From NCBI GenBank assembly GCA_021014945.1, contig MU266607.1:1-33032 (forward strand): DNA of 33,032 nucleotides, in the 5' to 3' direction. The DNA comes from Leucogyrophana mollusca (lineage: Eukaryota > Basidiomycota > Agaricomycetes > Boletales). The position numbers and the translations under genes were made by a program. Below are positions 11,340-23,173 of the stretch, piece by piece. The notes under the pieces were generated by a model. The model worked only from the letters and a program-made list of their open reading frames with translations, made no database searches and was not told the DNA's origin. Numbering within the stretch: position 1 is the stretch's first letter; each line of letters starts with the position of its first letter.

Positions 11340-13324
11340 CTATACTGGCCTTCCTCGCTCAATAACATCTTCCCAAATGCTCTCTACCCACCTAATGCAA
11401 TCGTCTAGCTTCCCAAAAACATCTCCAAGGGCTCTAACGAGGACAGGGTCCTCAAATCCTTTCACCTCCATTAAAACGGCTTCAGTGCGTACTCTACTGC
11501 CTTGCGTGTCATCGAGTTGATCAGGATCAACTACCAATCTGGGTCGCTTTCCCTTCCGTTCCTCGTCTCGCCCAGTCTGCATCCGACCCGGCACCTGCAG
11601 GGGAATGGGCCCAGGCTCGGAGTGCTGGCGTACGAGCGCCGTTACTAAAGCTGAAAGTAGCCTCTTCTGTAACAGCAGGAAGACAGGATCATGAGGCTGC
11701 AGCGTCCGATCAACGGCAGCCCGCAATCGTGCCTCCTCTTCCATGGTGAGCGTCGTGCCATCGAGGTTGGATGCATGCTTTCTCGCGCGAATGACTTCAT
11801 CGGCAAGATTTGTAACCTTGGTATCTCCTGAGCCTTCTTCATCGTTAATCTCCATCTTGAGAAGCGCCCAGATGCGGTCCATGAATGCCATTTCTTCCGT
11901 GTGCTGCGGTGCTTTCGTCGGAGGTAGTGGTAGGCGGGTTAAAGAACGCAAAGAAGCAGCAATGACGAGCGCCTGCAAATAGTTCTGAACTTCGAGCAAC
12001 GCTGGTGCCGAAAAGAAAAATACGGGGGGTAACGGATTGCGATCGATATCAAGAAATTCATTCGACGATTCTGAGGTACCGTCGGAAGTTATCGTCCGGG
12101 TAGGTAGATTGCATATTACGGGAGATACTGCCCCCAAAGACTGTATGAGACGAGCGAGCCATTTATAGGGTGAACCAGGGCCAATGTTGTGCACGATGAA
12201 CTGGGGTTGGTACGTATTTAGCCAACTAGCCCAGGCTTGACTCATCCGATCGGTACGCCAGACGTCCAGTACTATATCGCGTTCTCGAGATTTAGCCTGC
12301 TTGGCTACGACGGACCTGAGCTGCGATTCGCTCATGCTTCCCAGAACGAACTGCGAAAGGTCATCCTTCATCGTTTCAGACATCTTCAATATGGACTTCA
12401 CGGTATCGACGACCAATTGCGCGGGAGCGACGGGGGAAGAACCATCCAGCGAGCGTATGATTGCCTCGACATCGGGGTCGCGAGCGGGTGCGCACCGCTC
12501 ACGCAAGCTCGCCACAACCTCGCGCAGGTGCATAATCGCAGAATCTAGAGGCGAAGAAGTTGGCGATAGCGGAGATGATAGTGTGACCAAGACTGGATGT
12601 CGGGGTGGAAGTAGCGGGGAAAGTGCAACATGCAGATCATTATACAAGCTCTTGAGACGTGGTAGCTGTGAGGATGGCTCAGGGTTTGAGAGAGATTCAA
12701 CGGCCTGACGGAGAGTTAGAATCCCGTCATACTCGCGTCAAAAAAAGTTATCCGGACCTCGTCCCAGAATGCTCTGTGTACAATGTCTTCTACTTTATTC
12801 CGTAGTGTTGGCTTTTCAGTTGTGATACCTTCGCCATGAGTGTGAGACATTGCTGATAGAAGTGACTTTCCAGGGGGGAGAACCTTGCTTGGGTCGGTAG
12901 CGAGAAGATGGAGAAAGTACGCATGATTGAGGATATCGACGAGTTCTAATGGAAGGACGACTGGATCGATTGAGGATATCAACGGAGAGTAAGTGGTTGC
13001 AGGAGGCGTCACTACCGAGAACCTCTCCCCTTCCCCTCGGTCCAACCCGGTCCCTGATTCTGACGTTGATGCCGTTGCAAAGGATGAACCAGCGGTCAAA
13101 AAATTCCGCAGAGCCTCAAGAGCCTCGGTATTATCTTCTGATCGCTCCCAGATACCGCGATCCTGCAAAATCTCGAAACTTCTACTCAGCGTGTCCCATG
13201 AGACCTGGCGAACACCTTTGGGATTCCGTTGCAAACCGATCAAATGGGAAAGCGTATCCCGCAACAAAGCATCATCTGGGTAGCTTGTTGTTTTAGACGC
13301 CAACTTTGATATAACGGCGTCCAT
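11340..13324 (-). CDS. Tcp11-domain (Sok1-like) protein
   Basis: Two exons on the minus strand: 13324-12758 and 12704-11340 (643 residues). The 53-base phase-0 intron has a strong CTAAC branch site and CAG acceptor but a weak GTCCGG donor. Splicing joins HRAFWDE to AVESLSNP and then QLPRLKSLYNDLH. This matches the Tcp11 family pattern, in which a conserved Phe/Tyr-Trp-Asp segment is followed by a helical Leu-rich stretch and LREVV...RCAPARD. In yeast the family member Sok1 acts genetically in cAMP/protein kinase A signalling; this protein's own role is inferred from that family. No signal peptide or membrane span is evident, and the C-terminal third is charged with an RKGKRPR basic patch. It shares a 300-base divergent upstream region with the transporter gene at 13625. 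The family assignment rests on recalled pattern, not a search. Confidence 0.78.
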
Positions 13325-13624
13325 TCTGATGGTAGAGGACCAAAGTAACAGTTCTCAGCCGAGCGCTCACCAATGCATCTGCACGACTGAGTAAGCTGAT
13401 GGACGTGTTGACGACAGAGAGCGGCATTTCCCGCCGCAGCCCAATTTGGACACTCCGCCACAGGTTCCACAAGACCACAGCCGGTCATCGTGGTTTGGTC
13501 TCGGATATTATTTTCTGCTTTCTTCCCTTTGTACAGAGGCCCTTGGATTCTGGGACACGACGAGGAAATTAACGACTGCAAATAACTGCGCATCTTGTCC
13601 TTCGCGAGCGCCTTCCACGGTTAC
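13325..13624. promoter_or_regulatory. Divergent promoter region between the Tcp11-like and NIPA-like genes
   Basis: The two start codons face away from each other 300 bases apart, so this interval must carry both promoters. No canonical TATA box is obvious, as is common for housekeeping genes. A pyrimidine-rich tract near 13512-13530 lies closer to the plus-strand gene. Confidence 0.55.
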
Positions 13625-15631
13625 ATGTCCTTAACTTCCTCCACCCTGAGTTCTGACCCCACGCCAACAAATCTGCTACAAGCTGCAGCTGACTCTGCGC
13701 AAACCGATCCTGCACCTGCCCAGCATGCCAGTCCAGTCGTAGCCTTTATAATTGGTCTTGCAATCATCATCTTGGCTTCCATTCTTAATGCTGCTGGATT
13801 GAATCTCACGAAGCTGGATCATGTGAGTCCTTTCATGTGACGAAGGGCGCATTTTTGAGCGTGCTTTTACATAGGTGCGTACGAGTGCCATCCCTAAAGC
13901 TGCTCGTAGAAGAGACTGGTTACGACCATTATGGCTCCTGGGCATGATATTATACATGTGAGTATCGTATTAAACTGCGCTGTTGGTGATTGACCTCATG
14001 GCTGCGCAGATTATCACAATTGATTGGAAGCACTCTCGCTCTAGATTATATGAGAGCTGGTTTGTCGATCAATCCCGTGGTAGGCGCCTCATCTGACGAC
14101 GGCCTTGAACAGAATACGTTGCTCCTCTTGGATCTACGTCACTCATCTTTAATTTCCTATTTGCTCGATTTTTAGTGGGTACTCCCGTTACACAAACAGA
14201 TATATACGTAGGAACATCCGCTCTCGCTCTCACCATGCATTCTCACTCTCCGTTCAGGGCACCATAATCGTTGTTCTCGGCGTCATTGGCATAGTAGCCT
14301 TCGGTGGCATCAACAGCGGGCTCTCTTCCGAGACAGACGTCACCCATTTGACCCTTCTCTGGCGACGCGGCGGCTGGCTCGGGTTTTTCTTTGTCATGTC
14401 ATTCTCCCTGATCCTCGTGCTCATATTCACATCCTCGCTCGATGCCGTTCTCGCCGCTCGCTCGGACCTGACCTCAGAGCCTTTCGCAGGCATGAGCGCA
14501 CGGAGGTCGCCTTCGTCAAGCACCACTTTCTTGGGGAAAACCAAGAATAGGTGGGAAACGGCAATGGTCTGGGTGAAAGAGAAGCTGGAGGCTTGGACAG
14601 CCCCTCAGGATGACAAGCAAGTAGCTTGGACGCTCGGTATTGGATGGGCGTGCTGTGGAGGAGGTCTCGCCGGAGGATGTCTGGTTTTTGCGAAGGCCAT
14701 GTCAGTTACCCTTCCTCTTGTTTCGCATGCTGTGCTGAACTCCTGAGCTTAGTGTCAAGCTTCTCACTGGCAGTCTGTCACACGAAAACCCGGGCAATCA
14801 ATTTGGACACCTTGCTCCTATCTTTACGATCGTTCTACTCGCCGTGACTGCCGTTCTCCAGATCATTTGTCTCAATCGTGGCTTGAAGGTCTACGATTCG
14901 ACACTGGTTGTGCCTGTGTTTTACGGTGTCTATACGGCAACTGGGTGAGACCAATCCCCTTTGTAAAGAACACTTGCTAAAAACAATTTGCTATTGCAGG
15001 TTCCTTGACTCCATGGTAGGCCATATTCAATCCATCAGCTGCTTTTTGTTTTGCTTACTCGCTATGACATTAGGTCTTTAATAACGAAGTCGATGCCTAC
15101 AAGCCATGGATACTGTTCTTGATTTTCGCTTCCATTGTGACCCTCATATCAGGCGTTGTTCTCTTGACACACAAGAAACCAGAACGCTCCAATCGCGGCC
15201 TCACAGGAACGGCGCCCTCCGCCCCACTTTCACGCAAAGCCGGAAAGTCGTCCACAAAAGTCGACCAGCAAGCAGGTGACGAGGAAGACGATGCAGACGA
15301 AGAGCAGGCACTGAGGCGCGGGAAGGACGATGAGAGCGACGAGCGAGCGGAGCTATGGCAAGTTGGGGATGTGAGTGATGACGAAGACGACCACCTATCC
15401 AACAATCAGCCGGAGGTTCGGCGAGGCGCGAGCGCATCAGGTTCACACCGCGGAACAGAGGAAGGTTCGCACCTGATGAACCATACAGATGCCGAAGACG
15501 GACCTGGGCATCGTCGATCGACGTCTTCAGACGCGACCCTCAGTCAAGCCGAGGCTGGGCCGCAAGGTCCTTTCCGCGACGATCCTGACGAGTTCGGAGA
15601 CTGGAATGACGGACGAAAGGATTTTCGATGA
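13625..15631 (+). CDS. NIPA-type magnesium transporter (DUF803 family)
   Basis: Eight exons: 13625-13822, 13875-13957, 14010-14059, 14113-14207, 14258-14700, 14753-14944, 15000-15015 and 15074-15631 (544 residues). All junctions keep phase; exon 7 is only 16 bases. About nine hydrophobic spans are visible, starting near residue 42 (VVAFIIGLAI). Family hallmarks follow: LTKLDH, LDYMRA, EYVAPLGSTSLIFN, GTIIVVLGV, and near the end VVPVFYGVYTATGFLDS. NIPA proteins carry magnesium and related divalent cations across plasma or endosomal membranes; transport here is inferred from the family. After the last span comes a long, acidic, probably cytosolic tail (DEEDDADEEQ) with Ser/Asp-rich sequence, likely a regulatory or sorting segment. 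An extended loop follows span 5. It is divergent with the Tcp11-like gene and 352 bases upstream of the DUF262-like gene. Confidence 0.92.
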
Positions 15632-15983
15632 TGATACCCAGGGACTAGACGTTGAGGAGATATATGTACCTACCGAGTTAATACTAATGCCAGTTGCGTA
15701 TCTTTAGAAAGATTGGGTTAGACTAAGCCCCAATATCCTGGTATCTGGAACATTCCCCCTCACATTTGCAGGTGCTCTTCCGTTACACTGGATTGTTCCT
15801 GTAGTATTGAGCATCCCTGATTCAGTGATGCTGTACTGTCGGTTTGACAGTTGTGTCACTTGTGTGACAGCCATTAATGGTCAACGCGGGAGCAATAACA
15901 ACGATCACAACCCTGCAACTAAACAACGTTGCAGCGTGAACACAACAAACTTGAACGACCCGCCCACAGGATCCTCCATTTAG
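15632..15983. other. 352-base intergenic region (3' end of NIPA-like gene and promoter of DUF262-like gene)
   Basis: No gene is visible. It holds the presumed 3' end of the transporter and the promoter of the gene at 15984; no clear TATA box is seen. A short GT/TG-rich stretch around 15840-15870 has alternating TGTGTCAC and TGTGACAG strings. Confidence 0.5.
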
Positions 15984-17666
15984 ATGGCAGAAAAAGTAGC
16001 TGCGCTAGATTCACATGAAAAGGACATCGACGAACTGGACGATGATTTCGAGGAACCCAGCGACCCAAATGTCTTTAGAATTGCCAACGCCCTGCCACCC
16101 CCGTCAGCCGTTAGTTATTCGGCTCGGGACTTGCACAGTGAGACCGTCATATAATTCCCTCGAACGTGAGGGCCTGATGCGAATATCACTCCCAATAGCC
16201 CTCATCCACCAAGGCGCCATTGATCTCAACCCCGTATATCAACGAGGTGAGTAAGATAAAAGAACTACTGGCAGTCGAATGGCACTCACATCAGGCGGCG
16301 ACGATAATAGGCGTGGTGTGGCCAGAACGCAAGCAAATTGGTCTCATAGATTCGATGTTTCGGAATTTCTTCGTTCCACCTGTGGTGTTTGCCGTCCAAA
16401 TCGAAGATGGCGAAGAGGTTCGCGTTTGTGTCGATGGAAAACAGCGGCTCACCTCCATACAAAAGTTCATTGATGGTCTAGTGAGTGGGCTTTCGTACAT
16501 ATGGCAGGTCTCAAATGAATTTACTTCCTTGTATCGAGTAATTCCAGATCCCTCGTACGTTCTTGACCTTTCAGTAATGAAGGGACATGCATAAACTGTA
16601 GCTTTGCCAGATCGGGACGCTCAGACGAAAAAGAGCTTTTGGTTTACCCGGACAGAACAACAGAAGGCGACCCGGATGGAAATCCCAGAGGACTGGAAAA
16701 GACGTTTCGCTGACACGCTAATTACTTGTGGTTGGTGCTCCGTTGCACTGGTTCTAGCTTTACACTCATTCATCCGTTACAGTGGAGTACCGTGGCATCG
16801 CCCCTGGGACGGAGCGTGACATTTTCCAAAGGGTACAGCTCGGAATGAGCCTTACTGCCGCTGGTAGGCTTGGGATCGCCCTCAGAGCCTCCTTCGCAGC
16901 GTATCGCTAAGCTTCCATCTCCAGAGAAGCTCCAGGCCATCTCGTCCCCATGGGCAGAATGGATTTCGGACCTCGAGGCCCGCCATGTCCTGTCTGACCA
17001 AGGTCTCGCGGAGGTCCTCGAGTGGGACACCACACGTGGCCGTGACTTTCAGTGCATCGCGCAGCTGGTTTACTGCTGCGACGGTCTACCGGACCAACTC
17101 CTTCCGACAGCTCAAAAGCTGGAAAAGTGGCTCACACGGGTGGACAGCCCTCCACCGACCTTTAAAACGCAAATGAATGACGTTCTGTCCGCATTCTGGC
17201 ACATTGCTTCTAACCGGACACTGAACGCCGCGTTTGTGAAAGTCGATAAGCGCGTCGCACCTGTGGAGTTCGTTTTCATTGGTGCGTTATTAGTTAGCTC
17301 TTTCCAAGTAATTTTCCATACAAACTTCGTTTCGCAGGTGTTCTCCTGTATGTCCTACGGAATCACTCGGACATGGATCGAGCAAAGGCGATTCTATGCA
17401 TGCGCCTGCGGATTCGAGAGCAGTTTGTTGATGTCCGTAACAACGCCGCGGTCGGCAGAGCCCTGTGGAATTATATCAACAGCGTGACAGGTCCCCAAGG
17501 CCTGAAGGTCCTAGATTTTAGCAGCTCAGGCGCCCCTGGGTCTACTTCAAAATCGAAGAAACGACGGTATGACTCTGACGAAGACGAGGATTATAGGCCG
17601 TCTCCAGTTAAGAGTTTGGGTCAGGGTACAAAGACGCGATCACACAAGGCTGGTAGGAAAGGATAG
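15984..17666 (+). CDS. DUF262 / GmrSD N-terminal-like domain protein
   Basis: Eight exons: 15984-16137, 16199-16246, 16311-16480, 16548-16554, 16611-16730, 16783-16863, 16925-17281 and 17338-17666 (421 residues). Exon 4 is a 7-base microexon; skipping it shifts the frame, and including it restores GLIPHRDAQTKKSFW. After an acidic N-terminus (DELDDDFEE) come NPVYQRGVVWP (about residues 63-73) and VDGKQRLTSI (about 110-119), the two core motifs of the DUF262 ParB-like fold. An Arg-rich, AEKLQA-containing helical half follows. In bacteria DUF262 is the N-terminal part of GmrSD-type modification-dependent restriction enzymes. Fungi carry stand-alone relatives of unknown function, and the C-terminal HNH-type nuclease is absent here. 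The tail (KSKKRRYDSDEDED) looks like a nuclear localisation signal next to an acidic patch. The nuclear role is inferred. Confidence 0.9.
16548..16554 (+). other. 7-base internal microexon of the DUF262-like gene
   Basis: Exon of sequence ATCCCTC between a CCAG acceptor and a GTACGT donor, flanked by introns of 67 and 56 bases. It contributes Ile, Pro and the first base of His, and is required to keep the reading frame across the junction. Confidence 0.75.
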
Positions 17667-18132
17667 GGACTCATGACTGCTGCATCCCCAGAGGTAGTGA
17701 GTGTCCATCTCGCATATAGTACACTACTTGTTAGCGTGAATGGTGTCTGAATTAACTTATACGTCCACTTTGTAAATCTGTATGGGGGGATTGCATGTCC
17801 GTCCCATTGCGAGAAGTCCGGAAACGGCTGTGCAAACAGCCTTATATATGTCGGTCACAACCCAGTCACAGGCTTCAGGTTCCGTTCATCCTTTACCACC
17901 TACCACCACCACCGCATTTTCTAACGACCGCTCACAAGTTCTTAAACTCAGTGTAAGCACCCTGGTATACATATAGAGAGCTCACTGAACTTATCTGCCG
18001 ATATATATCTGGATCTCTAACCCCGCTCTCGCCGTCGTTCTGATCGCCTGCGATGTCTCCCGATCCTGCTTGGATCCCGCATTGCTTGGATCTAAATGCG
18101 CAGTTTCGAGTCTAGTAGATTGTCTTATAACG
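17667..18132. other. 466-base intergenic region (3' end of DUF262-like gene, promoter of E2 gene)
   Basis: No gene is seen. It includes a stretch rich in ATATA near 17966-18008 and a CT-rich tract before the E2 start codon at 18133, consistent with promoter and leader. The stretch 17870-17920 has repeated CCACC strings. Confidence 0.5.
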
Positions 18133-18846
<714 letters not shown>

Positions 18847-19376
18847 TACATACGATGCGCTGCAAGTGCAATCGCTCTGAGTGGTACATATGGATGGTAT
18901 CAATCGGCTGTACAAGTGTATCATTGTCTACTTTTAATCCTACGTATCTGTACCCCCAGTGTCATCGTCAGAGACAACAGCATCAGGCGACCACGAACAC
19001 GAGAACCAGCGTTGGTTATATCTACTGCGCTCCTCACTAGGCAGCTCCTTTCCCTTGATGACCACCCACGGAGCTACTGGTTCCCAACCCCACGGCGCTA
19101 GGTACCCCGGAACTAATATACGTCAAAGTTAAGGAACGTGGTGGTCGCCGGGAGGCGACGAGGCTTAAGTTTGCAACGCAACGAAGAGTTGGGAAAGAGG
19201 GGGTAACTGGTACTGTATCGAGCTGATAGACCTAATTATTGGAGTATGTGTGCTAGATTCGGGTCTCAGCCACCCAGACTTGGTACAATTATGATATCTG
19301 ACAAAAATAGCCTCGGAAGTGACTGAAGCTTTGTGCGGTGTAGGTAGCAGCAATATTGGAACCACTCGCAAGCCTT
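18847..19376. other. 530-base region between the convergent E2 and DCC1 genes
   Basis: Both flanking genes end here, so it should carry two 3' untranslated regions and their poly(A) sites. No gene is supported. Short frames on both strands lack start context and similarity. Confidence 0.55.
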
Positions 19377-20756
19377 TCAGTTGTTAAAGCTTACCCTCGC
19401 CGTGTACCAGACACCCTCAGGGCCCGTAAGTGCTCTTGCATACTTCAGGAGTAGCTTATCCCGCTCCTTCGAGTTGATCGCAATATCAGAGAGGAACGGC
19501 TCGATCTCTTCACTTTTCCAGCGCGGGCGAGTGAGGAACAGCTCGGCGAAACGAGCCGCGGGCTCGATGGGCAGCCCGGAGGAGGGGAAGTAGGTCAGCG
19601 TTTCATCGAAGTCACTGGCTAGTGATGTATTTCGGAGGTAATTACCCTATAGACACGTGGAATCGTTAGCTATTTGATACGGGAAGAGATAGAGCGGGAA
19701 GAACGGCCTACAGAAAGCAAGGATAGCTGAACAACAGCTTCGAACGAATCGCCGACGGTTTTCTTCCACCTGGCCATAAACACAGCATTGGATATCGGTT
19801 CATGCTGATACAAAAGTGGCATCAAGCACACTGCATTCCCCGCGGGAGATTGGGACGACTAACCTTGTGGTGCCGAAGAATACCTAAACCGATCTCCGTG
19901 GTCACTGCGTTGGCATCCATGGACCACAGGCCTTCATTGACATCGCCGAACCAGGCCACGACCTGCTCTGTGACCTGCCTCGGAATCTCGTGCTCGTCCG
20001 CGAGAGTGGACACCAATTCTTCCACTGGGGCGGCTTGATGCGATAACCCGAGGGACACGAGGTAGTTGAGCAATAGCTCGAGTATCGTGCTGAGGTGCGC
20101 TGGGGTTATGGGGCGGAGCTGGCCTGAGTTATGGAGATCAATTGAACACGAAGACCAGAGAACTTCTGGTTGTGTTTACCATCCAGAACAAGGATTCGCC
20201 TATCCTTTAGTCCTTGGTTAAATTCAGCCTCGCTAGCTTGAGTCTCATTCCGCGCCTGTTCGTAGCTGTAATGCGACATTTGAAGCTAACCACCGAGATT
20301 CGTCAAACGCATGTTCAGTTAAACTGGGAGATGTATAAACAACTTGCCACTCTATCTTCGTCTCCTTCATCGTACTCCAATCCTCTGAGTAGCCCAGTCA
20401 GCTTGTGTAGCTTCGGTACGGCAGGAACGAGCTCTATGATTTCATGGAGTTGGTCGCGAATATCCACGCCTCCACCAGCATCCTTTGATGCCGTCGCAAC
20501 AATGACAGTGTTCGAAAGAACCACGGATCGAAGACTATAAGTTTTGTCCGCCGTACATAGCACAGCGTCCTCACTGGCATGCCCTTTGATGGATAGGCTG
20601 CTCTTCAGTTAGCGGAATTCGCAGGAGATTTAGGGAGACTAACTAGGGAGTGTTGTCCACGCTCGATTCAATGAGCTTGCATAGCTCGGGTGGTAGTTCG
20701 AGTAAACGGAATGAACCAGCTTCTTGTGAAGACGATGGTGAAAATTTGAGATCCAT
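19377..20756 (-). CDS. DCC1: Sister chromatid cohesion protein Dcc1
   Basis: Six exons on the minus strand: 20756-20644, 20597-20325, 20265-20180, 20123-19864, 19804-19712 and 19646-19377 (364 residues). Landmarks in family order: FRLLELPPELCKLIES (16-31), DAVLCTADKTYSLRSV (about 48-63), ETQASEAEF, LKDRRILVLDGQLRPI, VVAWFGD, and near the end FLTRPRW and a terminal LLKYAR...WYTAR. Dcc1 with Ctf8 binds the Ctf18 RFC complex, which handles PCNA at replication forks and supports sister-chromatid cohesion in the nucleus. Length fits the family (about 350-400). The exon 2 to exon 3 junction is the weakest: the frame is kept by a GTTTAA donor at 20324, and a GCAAGT string nearby is an alternative site in the wrong phase. 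A GTAAGC 14 codon bases before the stop might also be a donor. Confidence 0.9.
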
Positions 20757-21376
20757 CGGTTCTGAATATGGGACTGATCCAAGTCGATCCAATGGTCGGA
20801 AGGCAGGGGATTAAACCAAGTTACGGGTTGTGATAGGAACTTAACGGCGATGCATTAAACCGAAAATGAACCAGAAGATACCTTTAGAACAGCTTGAGAC
20901 AGCTTGTTCATGAGCGGACGATTGCTCGTGCTGATCGAGCGGACGTGAGTCCCAAGAAGCTTGTAAATAAGTCTCAGCACAGCTAGTAGCACGGAGTTCA
21001 CCGATTGAAACATATTGGACAGCCCCTGGAAACTACATACTCCCGTCTACCTCAGTAAGATTGGTTGCAAAGCCTTTGGATTCATTCGTGCAAACTCTTC
21101 AGGGGACTGATACCGAGGTGAAACGAGATTCCGAGCGCGATATTTGTATGGGCAACCAGCACGACACCAGACGTCGACGAGGATGTCATCAACTGCGGGT
21201 ATCTGGCACCCACGGTTACAGAATACACTCATGCTCAGAGTTGCTCCGGTGCTTCGGCTTGGTACGACGGCGCAGGAAAGCAGTTGCAAACCACTGTTTG
21301 CATAATATAAGATAGACCAGCCTGAAAAGCTGTCGCCCGGGCGATGCATAAGTACAGAATAAATATAAATAGCTGG
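20757..21376. other. 620-base region between DCC1 and the MMT-like gene
   Basis: Both neighbours lie on the minus strand, so this should hold the DCC1 promoter and the 3' end of the metal transporter. A 100-codon minus-strand open frame (21349-21047) is present but has no recognised similarity and is not called. Confidence 0.5.
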
Positions 21377-23173
21377 TCATGACAGCGAGTCAGCGTCAAC
21401 GGGGTTGAATTTGACCCTCACTTCAGATATCTCCTTCCGTGCATTCTTTAACGTCCGCGTGATCTTCTCCTCGAGCTCAGACGTGGCCAGCACGGTCAGT
21501 GCGCTAGGGACATCGGCCGTGAGGTCGACAGATATCAACGATCCTGCGCGTTTGGCGCGAAGATCCCGGATGGAAATCAGACGTGGTATGGTGTCCTGGA
21601 GCCCATTGGACGACGAGTGGGGTGTTGACGCATGGAGTGGGGAGAGAAGAGGGTCGAGAACTCGCTGTAAAGCGGCGTGCGAATGCGTAGATATCCCGGC
21701 ATCGGTAAGCTCGGTAAATGCACCTCTGAAAAGGCTTAGCCCTTGCTGAAGGATGACAATGGATACAAGCAGCCCTGCAAGAACCAAGTGTCAAAGCAGT
21801 ACAGCTATGCACAGGGGAACATCGTCTCACCCCCAATTGGGTCCAATGGCAGAGCAGGGAAGAACCAGGAGCCCAAGATTGCGAAGAGTGCAACAATGCT
21901 TGAGTATGCGTCACTTCGATGATGGATCGCATTTGCATAGAGCACTGGGCTGCGTTCTTCGTCTGCGACCTTCTTGGTCACACGATATAGCCACTCTTTC
22001 GCTATAACGCTGACAGCTGCAAACCAGGCTGCGTTGGGGTCAAGAACGTCGACGTGTCCATGCGAATGGCCGATGGCGGGAACGTGGTGGGCTGCTGATG
22101 TGACATACTGGAGAAGATCGTGGAGCGTTCCGGGCGGGAGCGTAGAGACGCTGGAGCTCAGTGCTTCAATGAGAAGGTGATATGAGTGAAAGCCGATTCC
22201 TAGAGCACCGCCGATCAGTAAGAGAGAGACCGTTGTCGTCCCAAGAGTTTCGAATTTGGCGAAGCCGTACGGGTATCCTTTTGAGGGCGGCTTTCTTGAC
22301 AACTTCCAGCAAAAAAGTGTGACAAAATCACCCAGAAGATCTGAAGACGGGTCAGTGCTGGCCTCCAACCCAGTATCTCACGACTGACCGCTCAAGGAGT
22401 GACCAGCATCTGCCAGCAGTGACGCGGAATGCATGTACACGCCAGCAGCGCCTTTCGCTCCCGTAAGACCAATGTTAGCGAACAGGCCGATCAACGTTAT
22501 CCGACTTCCTCTGTCACCTATTCTTCGTCATAGGGCGTTAATGGACCTGTGCAACACAACTGCAGAGCAATGACGTACCACTACGCTGGAATGCCTGAAC
22601 GATCTGTTCTGCGTCATGCCCGTGATCGTGTTCGTCGTGTGAATGAGAGTGACCAAACAGCGAGTGCGAATGTGAATGGCCGTTGTGACGATGGGCTTCT
22701 CCATCGGGACGGTGAGCGGTTGCTCCGTCGTTCGGAGTATGATCATGGTCCGAGCTGGCGCTTTTGGTAGATTTTTGTCTTCGCTGCGACATTTCAGAGA
22801 CAGAGCTGCAACTTCGGAGATGGATGTGCGACCTGCGTCAGGTGGGCCACGTATGAAGGCGCTTTGTGATTGACTCATCAATTTTGCTCATATAATCTAC
22901 GTACCTGACCAGACACGTATACCACAAGGCGGAATTGGGATTTTGCAGCACAGGCGAGCTTGGACGTGGTGAAGGACACGTAGACAGGTGGAGACGATGA
23001 CAGCTTGTCTTTGTGGTGGATCGGTCAATGAAACTTGAAGCCAAATTGAAAGTAGAAAGCCCTGGTGCCAAGGATGCCGCCCTCCGAGACCTTACGACAG
23101 CCGGGTGTGGGACCACTGTACAGCAACCGTGCCATCGCCCTAGCTGTATCGCCTTCATGTATCCACACTGCAC
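21377..23173 (-). CDS. MMT1: Mitochondrial cation diffusion facilitator, Mmt1/Mmt2 type
   Basis: Five exons on the minus strand: 23173-22905, 22832-22579, 22517-22389, 22340-21831 and 21774-21377 (519 residues, close to yeast Mmt1). The first exon gives an Arg/Ser/His-rich, acid-poor N-terminus typical of a mitochondrial presequence; MKAIQ at 23158 is an alternative start. Residues about 120-165 form a His-rich loop (HNGHSHSH, HSHSHDEHDHGHD). CDF metal-site motifs are present: DAGHSLSD across the exon 3/4 junction and HHRSDAYSS near residue 358. Hydrophobic spans include LIGLFANIGL, VSLLLIGGALGIG and IVALFAILGSWF, and a soluble C-terminal domain follows. In yeast Mmt1/2 move iron across the mitochondrial inner membrane; the substrate here is inferred. 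A GHSHGH cluster in the long central loop may bind metal. Confidence 0.92.

Noticed and set aside
15984..17666. Recent bacterial transfer of a restriction gene
   Set aside because: The gene has seven introns and fungal-type exons, and related stand-alone proteins are known in fungi, so any transfer would be ancient.
21047..21349. 100-codon minus-strand open frame between DCC1 and the MMT-like gene
   Set aside because: Peptide looks plausible in places but matches nothing recognised, has no promoter or splice support, and lies where the 3' untranslated region of the metal transporter should be.
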